64,000 bases of DNA from Plantago elongata (Eukaryota; Streptophyta; Magnoliopsida; Lamiales; Plantaginaceae), in the NCBI GenBank assembly GCA_036897095.1, contig JAYMSP010000250.1, forward strand, positions 1-64,000. The letters are read 5' to 3'. Below the pieces are notes generated by a model. The model saw nothing but the letters and a program-made list of their open reading frames with translations. It searched no databases and had not been told where the DNA came from. Of the stretch, positions 1 through 11,498 are shown in pieces; position 1 is the first letter of the stretch; each line of letters begins with the position of its first letter. A program made the translations under genes and the position numbers.

Positions 1-419
1 CATCTGTTTGAGAAAATGATAAAGAGAGTGAGACATTGATTGAGATGAAATGCTTAATTGCACTTTACTTTTGTGATAATGTTGCATATTTGTATACACT
101 TAACACTGGATCATGAGCCTTTGGTATATTTAAATTAAATATTATGAGAAATTTCTGTATGATTGATTGTCAAAAGTTATTTATGTATCCTATGAAGCTA
201 TTTATTCTTTCCTAGTCTCCACTCTATAGTGGTACAATTTATGTGAAAATGAAGAATTTGATGTGGCAAATTAAATAGAGCGAGAACAAAGCTTTGTGTG
301 TTGTGATCAATGATACAACAAATATTTGTGTGTGTGAGTTGGAGAAAAAGTTGAATATATATATCAATTATATGATTTGCAATTACTTCCTATACAAATG
401 ATATGCTATTTTCTCATGC
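1..419. other. AT-rich spacer, no gene seen
   Basis: No convincing coding potential on either strand. It lies beyond the 3' side of a minus-strand pectinesterase relic and could include that gene's lost intron or last exon, but I could not align anything to the family here. Confidence 0.5.
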
Positions 420-1242
420 AAACAACTAATGGAATAAATTACCAAGCATATGGATTTTCCATTGCCAAATATGAAGTGGATCGTGATTCGATATAACAAT
501 CTTTGTAGAAGTGAAACCCAGCATCAAGCATCGTCACAAAGAGTCTTGGAATCCATAAAATTTACAATTGTAGAAGGTGGTCTGTCTTCCTTGGATTGTC
601 AAAGACACAACTTGATCGCCATCTTTCTTCGTCGGCCACGGGGCGAAATTCTTCGAATCATAATTATGGAAAAAAGAATAAAAAGATTAGACTTGGAATT
701 GATAATTTTATAAGTAGAGCAGATGATTTAACATTTAAGTACATACATACCTTGATGACAAGGTTCACCCGACAAAGTAGTCCGATTTCACAATCAAACT
801 TTCACTATTCTTTGTACCGGATACGACATGCGATAGCCAAATGTTAGCACTGGCATGTCGATCGGGTCTCCATATAAAGTTACGAACAATCTCCTCTTGC
901 TATTATAATTTTCTCGTTATAAGTTTCGGGTGCGATGAAAATGATCACCTGGGTCGTGTTTCCTTCTGGGGTGCTCATTATAACATTGTTGGTGTTGCTA
1001 AACTAACAACTAGAACACACTCTTAACACGGTCTTGTTCGACTCGGCAATGATAAGTGCCGAATCGAGTGATGATTTTCGACCTTTTAGTGACTCGAAGT
1101 TTTGTTTGAACCATTCTTCAACTCTCGATGCATCGTCCGGGATAACCATGTTATTGTCGAAGTTGACAGTGGAGAGGAAAAGAATGGACATAAGAAGAAT
1201 GGAGTGAATATTCATTGTTGTATAGAAGTTCTGGATCAACAA
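420..1242 (-). pseudogene. Decayed pectinesterase (PPME1-like) gene
   Basis: Pectinesterases remove methyl groups from wall pectin; this one is a relic. Reading down the minus strand from 1242 there is a start, a hydrophobic signal-like stretch (MNIHSILLMSILFLSTV), then a segment resembling the N-terminus of single-domain pollen-type pectinesterases (VEEWFKQNFESLKGRKSSLD). Similarity continues in shifting frames: PEGNTTQVIIFIAPETYNEK near 960, an LYGDP-like block near 880, SDYFVG near 775, and the motif around the catalytic region (NFMDSKTLCDDA, then FHFYKDCYIES) near 480-560. Stops and at least three frame changes break it. The stretch after the first block that should carry the GDFKT motif is missing, and no 3' catalytic half (DFIFG...W.R) is intact. 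The first part still looks like a 79-residue ORF, but I do not think it is functional. Confidence 0.75.
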
Positions 1243-1910
1243 TTAAACTGTGTATAGTTCAAAGGCTAAATACTTGAGTGATGTGAAAATGTGAATAAAA
1301 CTAGTGTAGATTATTTAAAGCACACTCAATTGTGATATTCATCAATTGCACAATTGACTTCATATTTGGCAATAACAATTCCATATTCGTGGTAATTTTC
1401 CCTTAATTGTCCACATAAAAAGTAATATATAATTTGCTTAAAAGATTTGCACATCATACAATAAATAATCGTAAATTAATATAATATAAATTCACATTCT
1501 TCTCAAACTCTCTTTTTCACACACAAATTTGCTCTAATTTTGATTAGAACATATAGTCTTAGGTCATAAAAGACCCTAAGAGAACTTACCACTAGGTTCG
1601 ATCTCATGTTATTTATTAATTATATATTTTATTAATTTGGGATCGGGTTAAAGTAAGTTTGGAATTGCGTGTTGATAGTAGAAGAAGATGAAACAAAACA
1701 GCAAATAAGTATTAATGATGTTTACAATTCACAACATACTTACATGCAGTAATAGTAACTTTGCTTCATAGACGATCGTCCGTTCCTTGACAAAAATGTA
1801 CAAATTCCAATGCGAACCCTACAAGGGAGTACATAAAACAAGCAAATTGAGAGCTTAAAAGTGAGTTCATCTTGTTAAAGATCATGAAGTGAAGATTAAT
1901 TGAAGATTGA
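1243..1910. other. AT-rich spacer
   Basis: Upstream side of the pectinesterase relic. Nothing recognisable beyond AT-rich sequence and would-be promoter of that relic. Confidence 0.5.
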
Positions 1911-2070
1911 AGGGCTGATTGGCATGACACTCAAATGGCTATTTAGATGAAATTTTGGTGAAATTATGTTTGGAATGGAATTGAAATTGTGTATTTGAAG
2001 TGTATTTTAGGTCAAATTACTGTTCATCGAGCCAAATGGAGCGATTTGAGTGTCATTCCAATCAGCCCCT
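1911..2070. mobile_element. MITE with ~26-bp terminal inverted repeats, copy 1
   Basis: The left end (GGGCTGATTGGCATGACACT, then CAAAT) is matched in inverted orientation by the right end (ATTTGAGTGTCATTCCAATC, then AGCCCC). The core includes GGTCAAATTACTGTTCATCG, which recurs in a second copy at 39467-39598. About 160 bp with no coding capacity: a non-autonomous DNA element. I could not settle its target-site duplication, so the superfamily is open. Confidence 0.8.
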
Positions 2071-2238
2071 AAATTACGTTTATATTAAAACAATTCGTTA
2101 AAAACATCAGAAATGACTCTTTAGTCTATGTCCTAAAACTTTCTCCAATGCGGGTACCTAGCTAGACCGACCATTTGGCAATTGGAATTTGGACTGGATT
2201 CCAAATTGCAAAACTTATAGTATTACATAATTAGACTA

Positions 2239-2636
2239 TTGGACTTGAAACGTAATAAGACTAATGCGAAAGAGCCCATTGGACTAGAAACTATCAGCCA
2301 CCATATTTCAAGTGCCCAATCCTTCAGACCGACACAGGTACTCATAGACAGCTCTCCGGATGATATGCGGATCTCACGATACCAACACAATTCCTTTCCC
2401 ACGTATTTTGGCCTCACTCGTGTGCGAACCGGGAGACTTTCCAGTTGGTCACCCATCCTAAGATTGCTCCATAGACAAACACGTTTAACGCTGAAGTTCT
2501 CCTAGATGTATTTTCGTAAAGATAGGTGCACTGAACTCCTAGGTGGATTCCCGAAAAGAAAAGTGCACCTTGTTGATATGAGTATCGTTTTCAACCCTTT
2601 AACCTCTATGGATCTGACTTGAAATTTGGGACGTTA
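2239..2636 (-). mobile_element. Cassandra-type TRIM LTR fossil carrying a 5S rRNA-like module
   Basis: On the minus strand the stretch about 2504-2422 reads like the internal control region and 3' half of plant 5S rRNA (a GTTAAACGTGTTTG block, then CTTAGGATGGGTGACC, then AAGTCTCCCGG). A 5S-like module inside an LTR is the hallmark of Cassandra terminal-repeat retrotransposons in miniature. The probable LTR start on the minus strand is near 2634 (GTAACGTCCCAAAT, resembling Cassandra ends). Only one LTR-like unit was found. It looks old and broken. Ends are approximate. Confidence 0.6.
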
Positions 2637-3196
2637 CTCTCAAATTAACTGTATCAATTATTTTCTTAATAACAAAATTTATTTCTTCATAAATTATCTA
2701 TAGGTCTATCACTCTGTTCTTACTCTTACCCTTATTCTTTTGAACTGTTTATAATAAGTTTAATAGTTGACCCACCATTTCTTGTAAATAGTTGTAACTG
2801 TATTAATATTATTAGTTCTTATCTAGGTCAGAGTAAATGTATTGGCATTTGGTTCCATTAAAACCATTAAGGTTACTTTATCAAGCCCTATTCCATGTAC
2901 ATTTTGGAGTGAGTAACACTGTAACAGTCCAGTATAACCTAGTTCGACATGTTTTCTGAAAGAAGTCAACATTTAATATGAATGCAAAATGTCTCTATCT
3001 TAATGAATCAGCCAGCATGAATTGTTCCCAATTAGATCATATTAAGACCTCAAGAATTCAATATGAACTAAAGCATACTTTTTGTCAGTTTCCATGAACC
3101 ATCCTACTGGAAACAATTATATGATCACCTCCTTGATTGCAGTAGGTTCTTTTTATTAATATGTACTGCTTACTTTGATAGAACTAGGATACAATC
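2637..3196. other. Spacer and 5' region of the AIR9-like gene
   Basis: No ORF or RNA gene recognised. Contains the presumed promoter and 5' UTR of the plus-strand gene beginning at 3197. Confidence 0.45.
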
Positions 3197-5520
3197 ATGT
3201 CGAGAATCTATGATAACTGGGAAAGACTAGTTGGAGCGACTATCAAGAGACTCCAGTTTCACCAACTTGCTCTTGCTCCTTCCAGATCACCTAGCTGCAG
3301 TTCTGCTTCCTCTCAATCAGATAATTCTAGTGTTGAGGATTCTTCGTCTAATCTTAATCTTGATCTTGCAGGTACTTTATTTGTTAATAGTTCGTAATAC
3401 ACGTACTATATTGTTGTTATAAACTAGTGTCTCTTACTTGTGCTTGTCTGAGAAATGATCGATAAGGTTTTGTTTCCAGGAGGGGCTCCTGGAATAGAAG
3501 GCTTTTGTATTATAGGGGTCGCTACGCCAGGATATACGTTGTTAGCATGTGGATATTCTTTGAATGGAACTTGTCTCGCTTTGTTTCAGGTATGAGCAAG
3601 CTAGTTATCAGGCTTTCCATTTTCGGATGTATTTCTTATTCTCTGGATTACTCTGGCTGATACTGATAATACCATACTGTTTCTCCACATGAAGTGGGTT
3701 CGGCATCATCCAGATGGAAGTAGAGAGTACGTGGAAGGTTGGTCGTCAACAAATCCCTCTATTTTATTGTGATGCATCAATGGTTTTGATTGAACTTGTC
3801 AACTTACCCCTGTCTATCTTTTTTCTGAAGATTTTTTTGTTTTTTTGGTATCAGGAGCTACATGTGCAGATTATCTGGTCACAGCCAATGATGTCAACAC
3901 ACTTCTTAGTGTTGAGTCTATACCAATGAATGATCAAGGACAACAGGTGAGTCATATATTATAGTCTAGTTTGGCGCCAGTAGCCCAGAAGTACCTGATC
4001 TGAAAATCCTCCGCAGTCCGGCTGTACCTGATCTGAAAATCAGTTTCTTGATTCTTCTTGTCTTCGACTTAACAATATCCTCAAAGACATACCTGAGTAC
4101 TAGAACTATACAGGAAAATCACTTGTTTGGGAAGAAATAAATGAACTAATGTTATTTGACATTATTGTTTTGAGCTGGTATCTATTGAATTTTCGCTGTA
4201 CACGAGTTCAGTGCTAGCTTTTATCAGAAAGTATATGTTACGGATGTAAGTCTCGGTCTCGCGAGCTGTATCATGCAACTTTCTTAACAAGTTTGATTTA
4301 CTCTCAGGGAGATCTTCACAGAGTCTTTGCCAACAATAATTCAAAGATAGAATGCGGTGAGTCCTGCAGCATGAGCTTTAGGGATGGAAAGCAATCGTCA
4401 TTTCTCAAAAATCATGTATATTGTTGATCATTTCGACACAAAAAACAGTGCAGTAATTGCGGAAGAGTCTCTTCTTTTTATGGATTTTCAGTCAGGACAG
4501 GAAAATATGACCAAGAATTATATCTGGACTAACAAATGCAGGTCAAGAGATGGAAGAGAGCATAAAAGACCATCTTTCTAAAGGCGTGGCGACATTTGAA
4601 GTTCATATACTAGTATGACACTGGATTCTGGTCGGCTCGATTTTTGTAACATCTTAATTTCCTGAACTGTCTGTGTAGTTAATGGGACAGAACATCAAAA
4701 TTATTACACGCGGTATGTGGTTATATATATGTTTCTTAGACCGGAGACGTATTTATACTTTTCTGTTATTTACAGATTGAGGAGTGGGAGCCAGCAACTC
4801 TGGTTCTGATGCGTTCAGGTCTTGAGGTTAAGTTTGAGACTAAACGTGATTTGATCATTTCAGAAGATTATTCAACACATGTCTCCGTAAGTTCATCTGT
4901 CTGAGTTTCTAATATGTTCACCTCCATTCATCAAACTACTATCGATTTCTATAGATGCCCTTTATGAAATGGATTTATTTCGTTCTCCACCAGTATCCCA
5001 GAAAACATGAATTTTGCTTCTTTTGCAGATAAGACTATCACCAGGTCCATCAACTCAGTTTATCCTGAATTGCACGGATGGTTCACAATACCCCTTTAAT
5101 AGCACTAGCAGTTGGTAAAATGAACTCATTTACACTTCTTTGAGCCCTGCACTGTTTATACTACATGTCCTGCATCCTTTTCTCCGTGGTGATTTCTTAT
5201 TCTCCGGTGTAGGATGCGAGACATAATGGTGCTGACTCTGAGGGCCTTCCAAAACAAGGTAATCTTTCTAGCATAAATCTTTTAAAATAACATAGGATCT
5301 GATGAAACTACAACTGGTCATATACAAATGTTTACTTCCTCTTGCCCCTAAGAATATATGGAGAAACTTCTAAAATTCTGCATATTTCAGGAATCTCTTT
5401 TGTGGATGCAATCTAATATCAGTAACATTATTCCTTTCTATGTGTAATGTTTCGACTTATATATATGTTCCGACTAAACAGGCTCTGAAGCGGAAGACTG
5501 GCGCATGGTTGTGTATGTAA
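3197..5520 (+). CDS. Short AIR9-like protein (homologous to AIR9 C-terminal region)
   Basis: I read ten exons: 3197-3371, 3480-3589, 3695-3737, 3855-3946, 4308-4356, 4542-4612, 4776-4886, 5029-5114, 5213-5258, 5482-5520. All have GT-AG borders and the frame stays open, giving about 273 residues. It begins MSRIYDNWERLVGAT, the usual start of a plant family of small proteins, followed by a Ser-rich linker. It then resembles the conserved C-terminus of the microtubule-associated protein AIR9: GFCIIGVATPGYTLLACGYS, WVRHHPDGSREYVEGAT, DYLVTANDV, SIPMNDQGQQ, EEWEPATLVLMRSG and WMRDIMVLTLRAFQNK. AIR9 binds cortical microtubules and the preprophase band; the role of these short relatives is not established. 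Oddities: the segment joining VHIL to EEWEP is shorter than usual, and the C-terminal tail (ALKRKTGAWLCM) departs from the usual KALD-R-KG ending. Exon-like sequence at 4679-4712 would break the frame, so I left it out. Confidence 0.75.
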
Positions 5521-5775
5521 TATGTGTACTCTGAAATAAAAGATTTGGCAATATCTATGCTAGTAATATGCTATGGCATGTACTATTAGATAGTGATGTG
5601 GGATAACTTTAGACTTCTGTATACACTTTGTTATTCACTGGGACCATATTATACTAAGTGGCGCTGAAAAAGTGTTACAGAGTTCACATGTATTTTTACT
5701 GTTCTACTTCATTCACTCGATTGTTGCTTGTGAAAATTTTCAAATTCAAAGTCATTTTTATTCCATATCAATCAG
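5521..5775. other. Short spacer between convergent units
   Basis: 3' flank of the AIR9-like gene facing the 3' end of the inhibitor relic. No feature seen. Confidence 0.4.
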
Positions 5776-6240
5776 CTAATCGATGCCGATATTACAAATT
5801 ATTAGTGCAATTAGAAGCACGATAAGGATGTTATATGAGTCGGTGTTTGCCTGTTTCAGATCAGCCCCAGGCAGGCCTATAGAGCCAAATTCATCAGTGC
5901 AATCGAGAACGCTACTTGAAGTTCTCCCAACGTAAGTGTTGAGCACCATGCTTCTTCTTTGATTCAATATTCTTAGAGCATACTTCAAGCGAGAAAAAGA
6001 CTCGACTAAGTCAGCAATGCAGTGTTCAGCATTTAGTTTGGTGCTTCCCGTCTCATACTTCTTTGCAATACCTGTAGAGGTATGAATGAAACCTTTACAC
6101 TTTTCACCTATGATTCGAGCCAAGGTTAGCATATTCGCTCCTTGAGTGCGTGGGTCGGATCTTAAAACTCTGCTTCAAAGCGCAGGATTTTGCGCCTGGC
6201 CACAAACGTCACCAACCAAATAAGCTCGGGAGTAGAGTTT
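5776..6240 (-). pseudogene. Pectinesterase/invertase-inhibitor (PMEI-domain) relic
   Basis: PMEI-domain proteins are small secreted four-helix inhibitors of pectinesterases or invertases. On the minus strand the sequence reads AYLVGDVCGQAQNPAL, then SRVLRSDPRTQG-ANMLTLARII, then NAEHC...Y-L pattern, SSVLDCTDEFG, LPGADLKQANTDSYNILIV: the order of conserved Cys and helix residues of the family. A TGA stands where the second family Cys (NPALC) is expected near 6168, and no signal peptide or start is found upstream. The remaining 118-residue ORF (start at 6132) lacks the first Cys pair, so I call it a pseudogene. If the TGA were a sequencing error, the N-terminus would still be missing. Confidence 0.7.
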
Positions 6241-6461
6241 GATCCTCCATTTACATGTACTTTATATTGCTTACAAACATAATAAATATATACAATTAGG
6301 CTGCGGTCAGACGGTTGGCGGGTGAAATCTGCGAAATCTCCCAACTTTAAACTCATGAAAGTTTTTTCAAGTTATTTAGGTACCAATATTCTTACAGAAA
6401 TTAATTTCTAGCTAGCTAATTGATTTATTTGACCCATAACAACCAGATTGCCTAACCTACA

Positions 6462-6525
6462 TTACAAGTTATTAGTGACAACTAGAAGCACATCGATGAT
6501 GTCAATTGAGTCGATGTTCGCCTTG
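6462..6525 (-). pseudogene. 3' end of a second PMEI-type gene, cut by the Copia fossil
   Basis: The minus strand encodes KANIDSIDIIDVLLVV before a stop, clearly a copy of the C-terminal helix of the relic at 5776-6240 (KQANTDSYNILIVLLIA). The surrounding bases also match (ACAAGTTATTAGTG... against ACAAATTATTAGTG...). This marks an old tandem duplication. The upstream part is replaced by retroelement sequence that starts at about 6524. I found no remainder beyond 9181. Confidence 0.65.
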
Positions 6526-9181
6526 AAAGAATACGTTTCGTGAATTATATTCAAGAGTATATATACTAAGTTTAATCTAACTAATCTAACTAAAATAGGA
6601 ATCTAATTGTAATACTAATCTAACTAGCTTATATAACTATACTAATCCTAGTCTACTTTTATAATCTATCACACCCCCACAGTCGAAGTGGGAGGAGGGC
6701 GAACACTTAGACTGGATCTAAAATCTTCGAATAATACTCTGGAAAGTCCCTTCGTGAAGATATCAACAATCTGGTAGCGGGAAGGGGCATGGAGTACTCG
6801 AATCTTGCCACGGGCAACTTGCTCACGAATGAAGTGAATATCCATATCAATATGCGTGGTTCGTTGGTGTTGTATCGGATTGCCCAAAAGATATATAGCA
6901 CTGATATTGCCGCAATGTAAAAGAGTTGCCTTCTCAAGAGGACAGTGAAGTTCGAGTAACAGGTTCCGAATCCAAACGGATTCAGACACAACATTGACGA
7001 CCCCACGATATTCAGCTTCCACACTGGAACGAGACAACGTAGGTTGCCGTTTAGATGACCAATAAATCAGGCTATCCCCAAGGAATATACAATATCCGGA
7101 AGTCGATCGGCGAGTATCTGGACACCCACCCCAATATGCATCAGTGTAGGACACAAGGTCTAAACCTGAGGTGTGGTAAAGATGAAGGCCATAGTCGAGA
7201 GTCCCCTGAATGTGACGAATTATTCGTTTTAATGCATTCATGTGTATATCCTTGGGAATATACATGTGTAGACAGACCTGTTGAACTGCATACGAGATAT
7301 ATGTTCGAGTAAACGTCAAATACTGTAGAGCTCCAGCAAGACTCCTATACTGTGTAGGATCATCATAGGGGGTGCCGAGTGTGCTGCTGACCTTAGGGTT
7401 AGTATCAACCGGAGTGGCAGTGGACTTGCATAACGACATACCTGCTCGATCATAATCTCTGCTGCATATTTTCACTGAGAAAGAAACATGTCGGACTTGT
7501 GACGAGTCACGGAAATACCAAAAAAAGTAATTCAATGGTCTAAGATCCTTCATAGCAAATTCTGATGCGAGCAATCCCATGATCGACTTGCGAAGGGGAG
7601 TCGAAGATGTGACAAGTATGATATCGTCCACATACAACAATAAGTACGCCATATATGAACCTTTCTTGTAAATAAATAAGGACCTATCTGTTTTGCTATT
7701 GACAAAACCAAGATATGAGACATAATCTACGAATCTCTTGTACCATGCGCATGGAGCTTGCTTGAGTCCGTATAATGATTTTTGCAATAAGCACACATGA
7801 TCTGGATAGCATTTGTCTCGAAAACCAAGCGGTTGATGCATATAAACGGTTTCTTTAAGTTCCCCATGTAGAAACACATTTTTCACATCAAGCTGATGAA
7901 TCTGCCAAGACCTGGATAACGCCAGACTAATCACCGTACGAATTGTTGCTGGTTTGACAACCGGACTAAAAGTCTATACACAGTCAATCCCCACCTGTTG
8001 CGTTTTGCTATCACCTACAAGACGAGCCTTATATCTCTCTATGTCACCTCTAGATTTTACTTTGTGAGCGAAAAATCATATGTAACGAATAATATTGATA
8101 TTAGGTGGACGAGGTACTAACACCCACGTCTTTTATTATTAATAAGAACATTAAATTCGTCTTGCATAGTCAATTTCCAATTCGGGTTATGAAGAGCCAA
8201 AACCAGATTATGAGGTATCGGAGAAATAAAAGTTAAAGCTAGGTTAACAAAATTGGGTCAAAAATACATTGGGTTTGGTCTCCAGTTTCGATCTGGGAGT
8301 GGAGATGGATGTATGGTGAGGGTCCGATCAGGTGGTGGGGGCTACTGTATGGAGGAAATCGGAGCCTGAGGGGGCTATATGGAGGGGGCAGGACGGGGCA
8401 GTGACAGTGGACTAGACACTGCCGCAAGAAATATGTCAACAGTCGGGTGGTGCTGGCTGGAAGGCTGCAGACTGGACACTGCCGTAGGCAGTAAGTTGAC
8501 AATCGAATGGTGCCGGTTGGACGATGGTTCAGTCGCTAGACCGACAAGTGGTTGAACCGGACAGGGAGCTGTACCGGAGTGGAGAATCTGTCGGATCCAG
8601 TGGGGATCCGAGTCGGAGTGTGTTATTTTTCATGGAGGGGAAAACAAGAGGAGTTAGCAAACGGGAAGATAGTTTCATCAAACACAACATGACGGGAAAT
8701 AATAATCTTTTTTCGTACCAAATCATAACACTTGTACCCCCTATGATTATCCGGATAACCCAAAATCACACATGACGAGGAACGGGCATGTAATTTATGG
8801 ATAGTAGTAGAGGGGATCAAGGGGTAGCACAGACAACCAAAAACACGTAAGTGCGAATAGGAGGGAGTGCGATGATACAAGCGTTCTAAGGGAGATGCAT
8901 GATCAAGTAGTTTGCTAGGCAAAATATTTAGCAAGTAGGTAGCTATCTGTAAAGCATGATGCCAAAAAGAGAGAGGCATAGATGCATGAGTAAGAAGAGT
9001 CCTTATGATATTATTGATAGAGCGAATTTTGACGTTCAGCCTTGCCATTATGGGAAGAAGTGTGAGGACAAGAAAGACAAAAATTGGTAAATTGAGTATT
9101 ATCATATTCACCCCATTGTCACATTGTATGGTCTTGATAGAAATCTAACTAAGATAGGAATCTACTTCTATAATCTATCAC
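6524..9181 (-). mobile_element. Ty1/Copia LTR-retrotransposon fossil
   Basis: Minus-strand element. Recognisable parts in order: a later part of the integrase region (about 9111-8623), a linker region, reverse transcriptase (with the YVDDI active-site motif) and RNase H running to about 6669, then a purine-rich tract just before an LTR of about 145 bp (roughly 6668-6524). A shorter matching LTR-like sequence lies at about 9133-9181. The gag, protease and earlier integrase parts are not recognisable. It is broken, with several breaks, and looks moderately old. I could not confirm a target-site duplication. It adjoins a PMEI gene remnant at 6462-6525. Confidence 0.85.
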
Positions 9182-11498
9182 TTCGTTAGTTTAGAAGATT
9201 TTCGAATCAGATTTGAGACAGGACGGAGAAAGTATGAATGCAACGGTGTGTTCATTAGTTTAGAGCTCAAATTATTTGAAGTTGGTATATGAATACCATT
9301 GGCATTTGACGTAAACTTGTTCTTCTATTTGATTTGTTTTAACGGAAAAAAAGGAATTTTTTTTTATCTAGTCATATATGAATCGTGTAATGTGTATGTA
9401 TTTGAATGGACGTTTAGCAAAACTAGAGTGGCATGTGACTTAATCAAATGAGGCCCACAGGTTTTCTCGTATATAAATTGTAGGTATATTAATATATGTG
9501 TTGAAGATGCTTGAATAAATATTAATAAAATTTATTAAGTGGTGAAATGGGAATTAATATTCTAAATGTATTGGTTGATGTACTAGTCATGGAAGAGCAA
9601 GAGCTCGATCGAAATTAATTCCGCATTAAAGCCAACGATACTTGATTCATTTTGATTTTATACAACCAAACATGATTTTTGTCCAAACACCTCTTAAAAT
9701 TAAAATACTTTGTTACGGAATATGGTCTACCAGTAACTCCATGTAAATTTTATGGTCACGAGAGGTCAGGTATCGGCCCTGCCCCGACAGCATCTCTGCA
9801 CAAAATAGAGGACTGAATTGATGCAGTGTCCACTAGTATAATATATGCTTTCTTAAACTTCCAAAAAACTCAATTGTCCATAACTTTTTGTATTCCAACA
9901 AACTAGAATTAGAATACAAATACACACACTATTTGTCAAATAGTAACATTTTTCTTACATATCTGAAAGTCGCTGGCTACCCCTCTTGTGTGCAAATGGA
10001 ACACACTTGACGCACAAGTTAAATTTCACTTACCTGTAAAGACATCACCTTTGTCACTGCATTCACATGGCGGGGTAAGGGTTCAAACGTGGATTGAACA
10101 TCACCACTCCGCACTTCATTTGTTTCTGTCCCATATCTCTCTTAGACTCGTAACGCGTCATTTATCAAACCGCAATATAATTCACAAAACAACAATAACA
10201 ACGACGTATCATACATGTGATACAAGCCATTGTACGACCAGTCTACAGTTAAATCCCAAACTCCGATAACTCACTCTTGCAAGAATCTCCCATCGTTTTC
10301 GCTCTAACTTGATCTGGACAGTTAGGTGGAAGATGTTAAACCATGGTGGATCAAAACACAAAACTTGGTCCATCTATTAGCTGTATTCTCCCCACTGTTG
10401 TTTTGTTTTCTTACACAACATTCTCTCACTTATTGCACATTAGGCCTTCCCTACCACATCTCAATAATGTCACCTTTTTCTCTTGGATCCATGTGATTCC
10501 CTTTCAGCATAGATCACATCTTTTTTCTATTTATCTCTGCAATACTTAAATAATACTCCTACAGCCCTTCAAGATTTGAGCCTGTCTACTGTTGGGGGCA
10601 AACATAGGTTTCCAATATCATGTAATCTTAGTACATTTATAGCATTCTAGGGCCCTCACTCCATTGATAACTTTGCGTAAACGTTCACTAATATAGACTA
10701 ATGCAAAGTTAGGCTATGAATAACCTCTCATACCTATATAAGGAACTATCCACCATGTGACAATTTTAATAACAAGTTTGATTGTATATTATCCAAAGAA
10801 GAGCATAGATTGTTTCGTCTACGCACACCCTAGGGGCGGAGATAAAAGAGGTACCCGTAAATTTCAAATTTTTTGTTTTTTGCTTAGTTACGCCTTTACC
10901 TTAATAGTTCAATATTATTTTTCCAATATATTACTATTAGATTTTTTTCCCGGCTTCACCTAGACAAATGTTGAAGTGTAAGGTTCGACTGTGACTTATT
11001 TATAGCTTAAAATCAAGTGGTGGATGGATGGCCATGCTTGCTGTTGGGATACTAGCAGACTAGTCAAGTGCAGTATCATCATTTTCAACACAAATCTGAA
11101 CACAATAAAACACAGTAGAGTGAAAAGAAAGTTGGCAGGAGCTTAGGTCCCATAGTACCAGAAGATGCATATGGTATAGGTCACATAGGGTTTCCTTCAT
11201 ATTCTCTTCCTAGATTAGTGTGTCATTCAATCAGTGGATGAAAAACCCACGTGGCAACACATGAAATTCAACATGGGAAAAGATGGGATATGAAATTATT
11301 GTAGTGAAGAAGAAAAAGAGTTTAAATCTTTGGCGGCTCTTAACATCTCTGTTTCCTTAACTAATTTCACTGCAGCATGTATTTAATGTGGTTCTAAATT
11401 TCTGCAGCTTATATTTAAGGAAGAAGCAATGTACGAAGCCAAGAATTAATACATTCACACATGTCAGCATACAGTCAAATTTGAAGCAGTTTCATGTG
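9182..11498. other. AT-rich intergenic stretch, includes IQD promoter
   Basis: Short ORFs here have no family resemblance. The last few hundred bases are the presumed promoter and 5' UTR of the IQD gene. No repeat with clear ends was seen. Confidence 0.5.

Noticed and set aside
1003-1242. 79-residue ORF as a small secreted protein
   Set aside because: It is the first block of the decayed pectinesterase; the frame breaks off where the family continues in other frames.
2422-2504. 5S rRNA gene
   Set aside because: Only the internal/3' part matches and it sits in LTR-like sequence; not a 5S gene unit.
4679-4712. Exon-like segment of the AIR9-like gene
   Set aside because: It has AG/GT borders and looks like LLMG, but including it puts a stop in the next exon; skipping it keeps the frame and the family match.
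8239-8502. 87-residue ORF with Pro-rich repeats
   Set aside because: It lies within the Copia fossil between integrase and reverse transcriptase regions; not a gene of its own.
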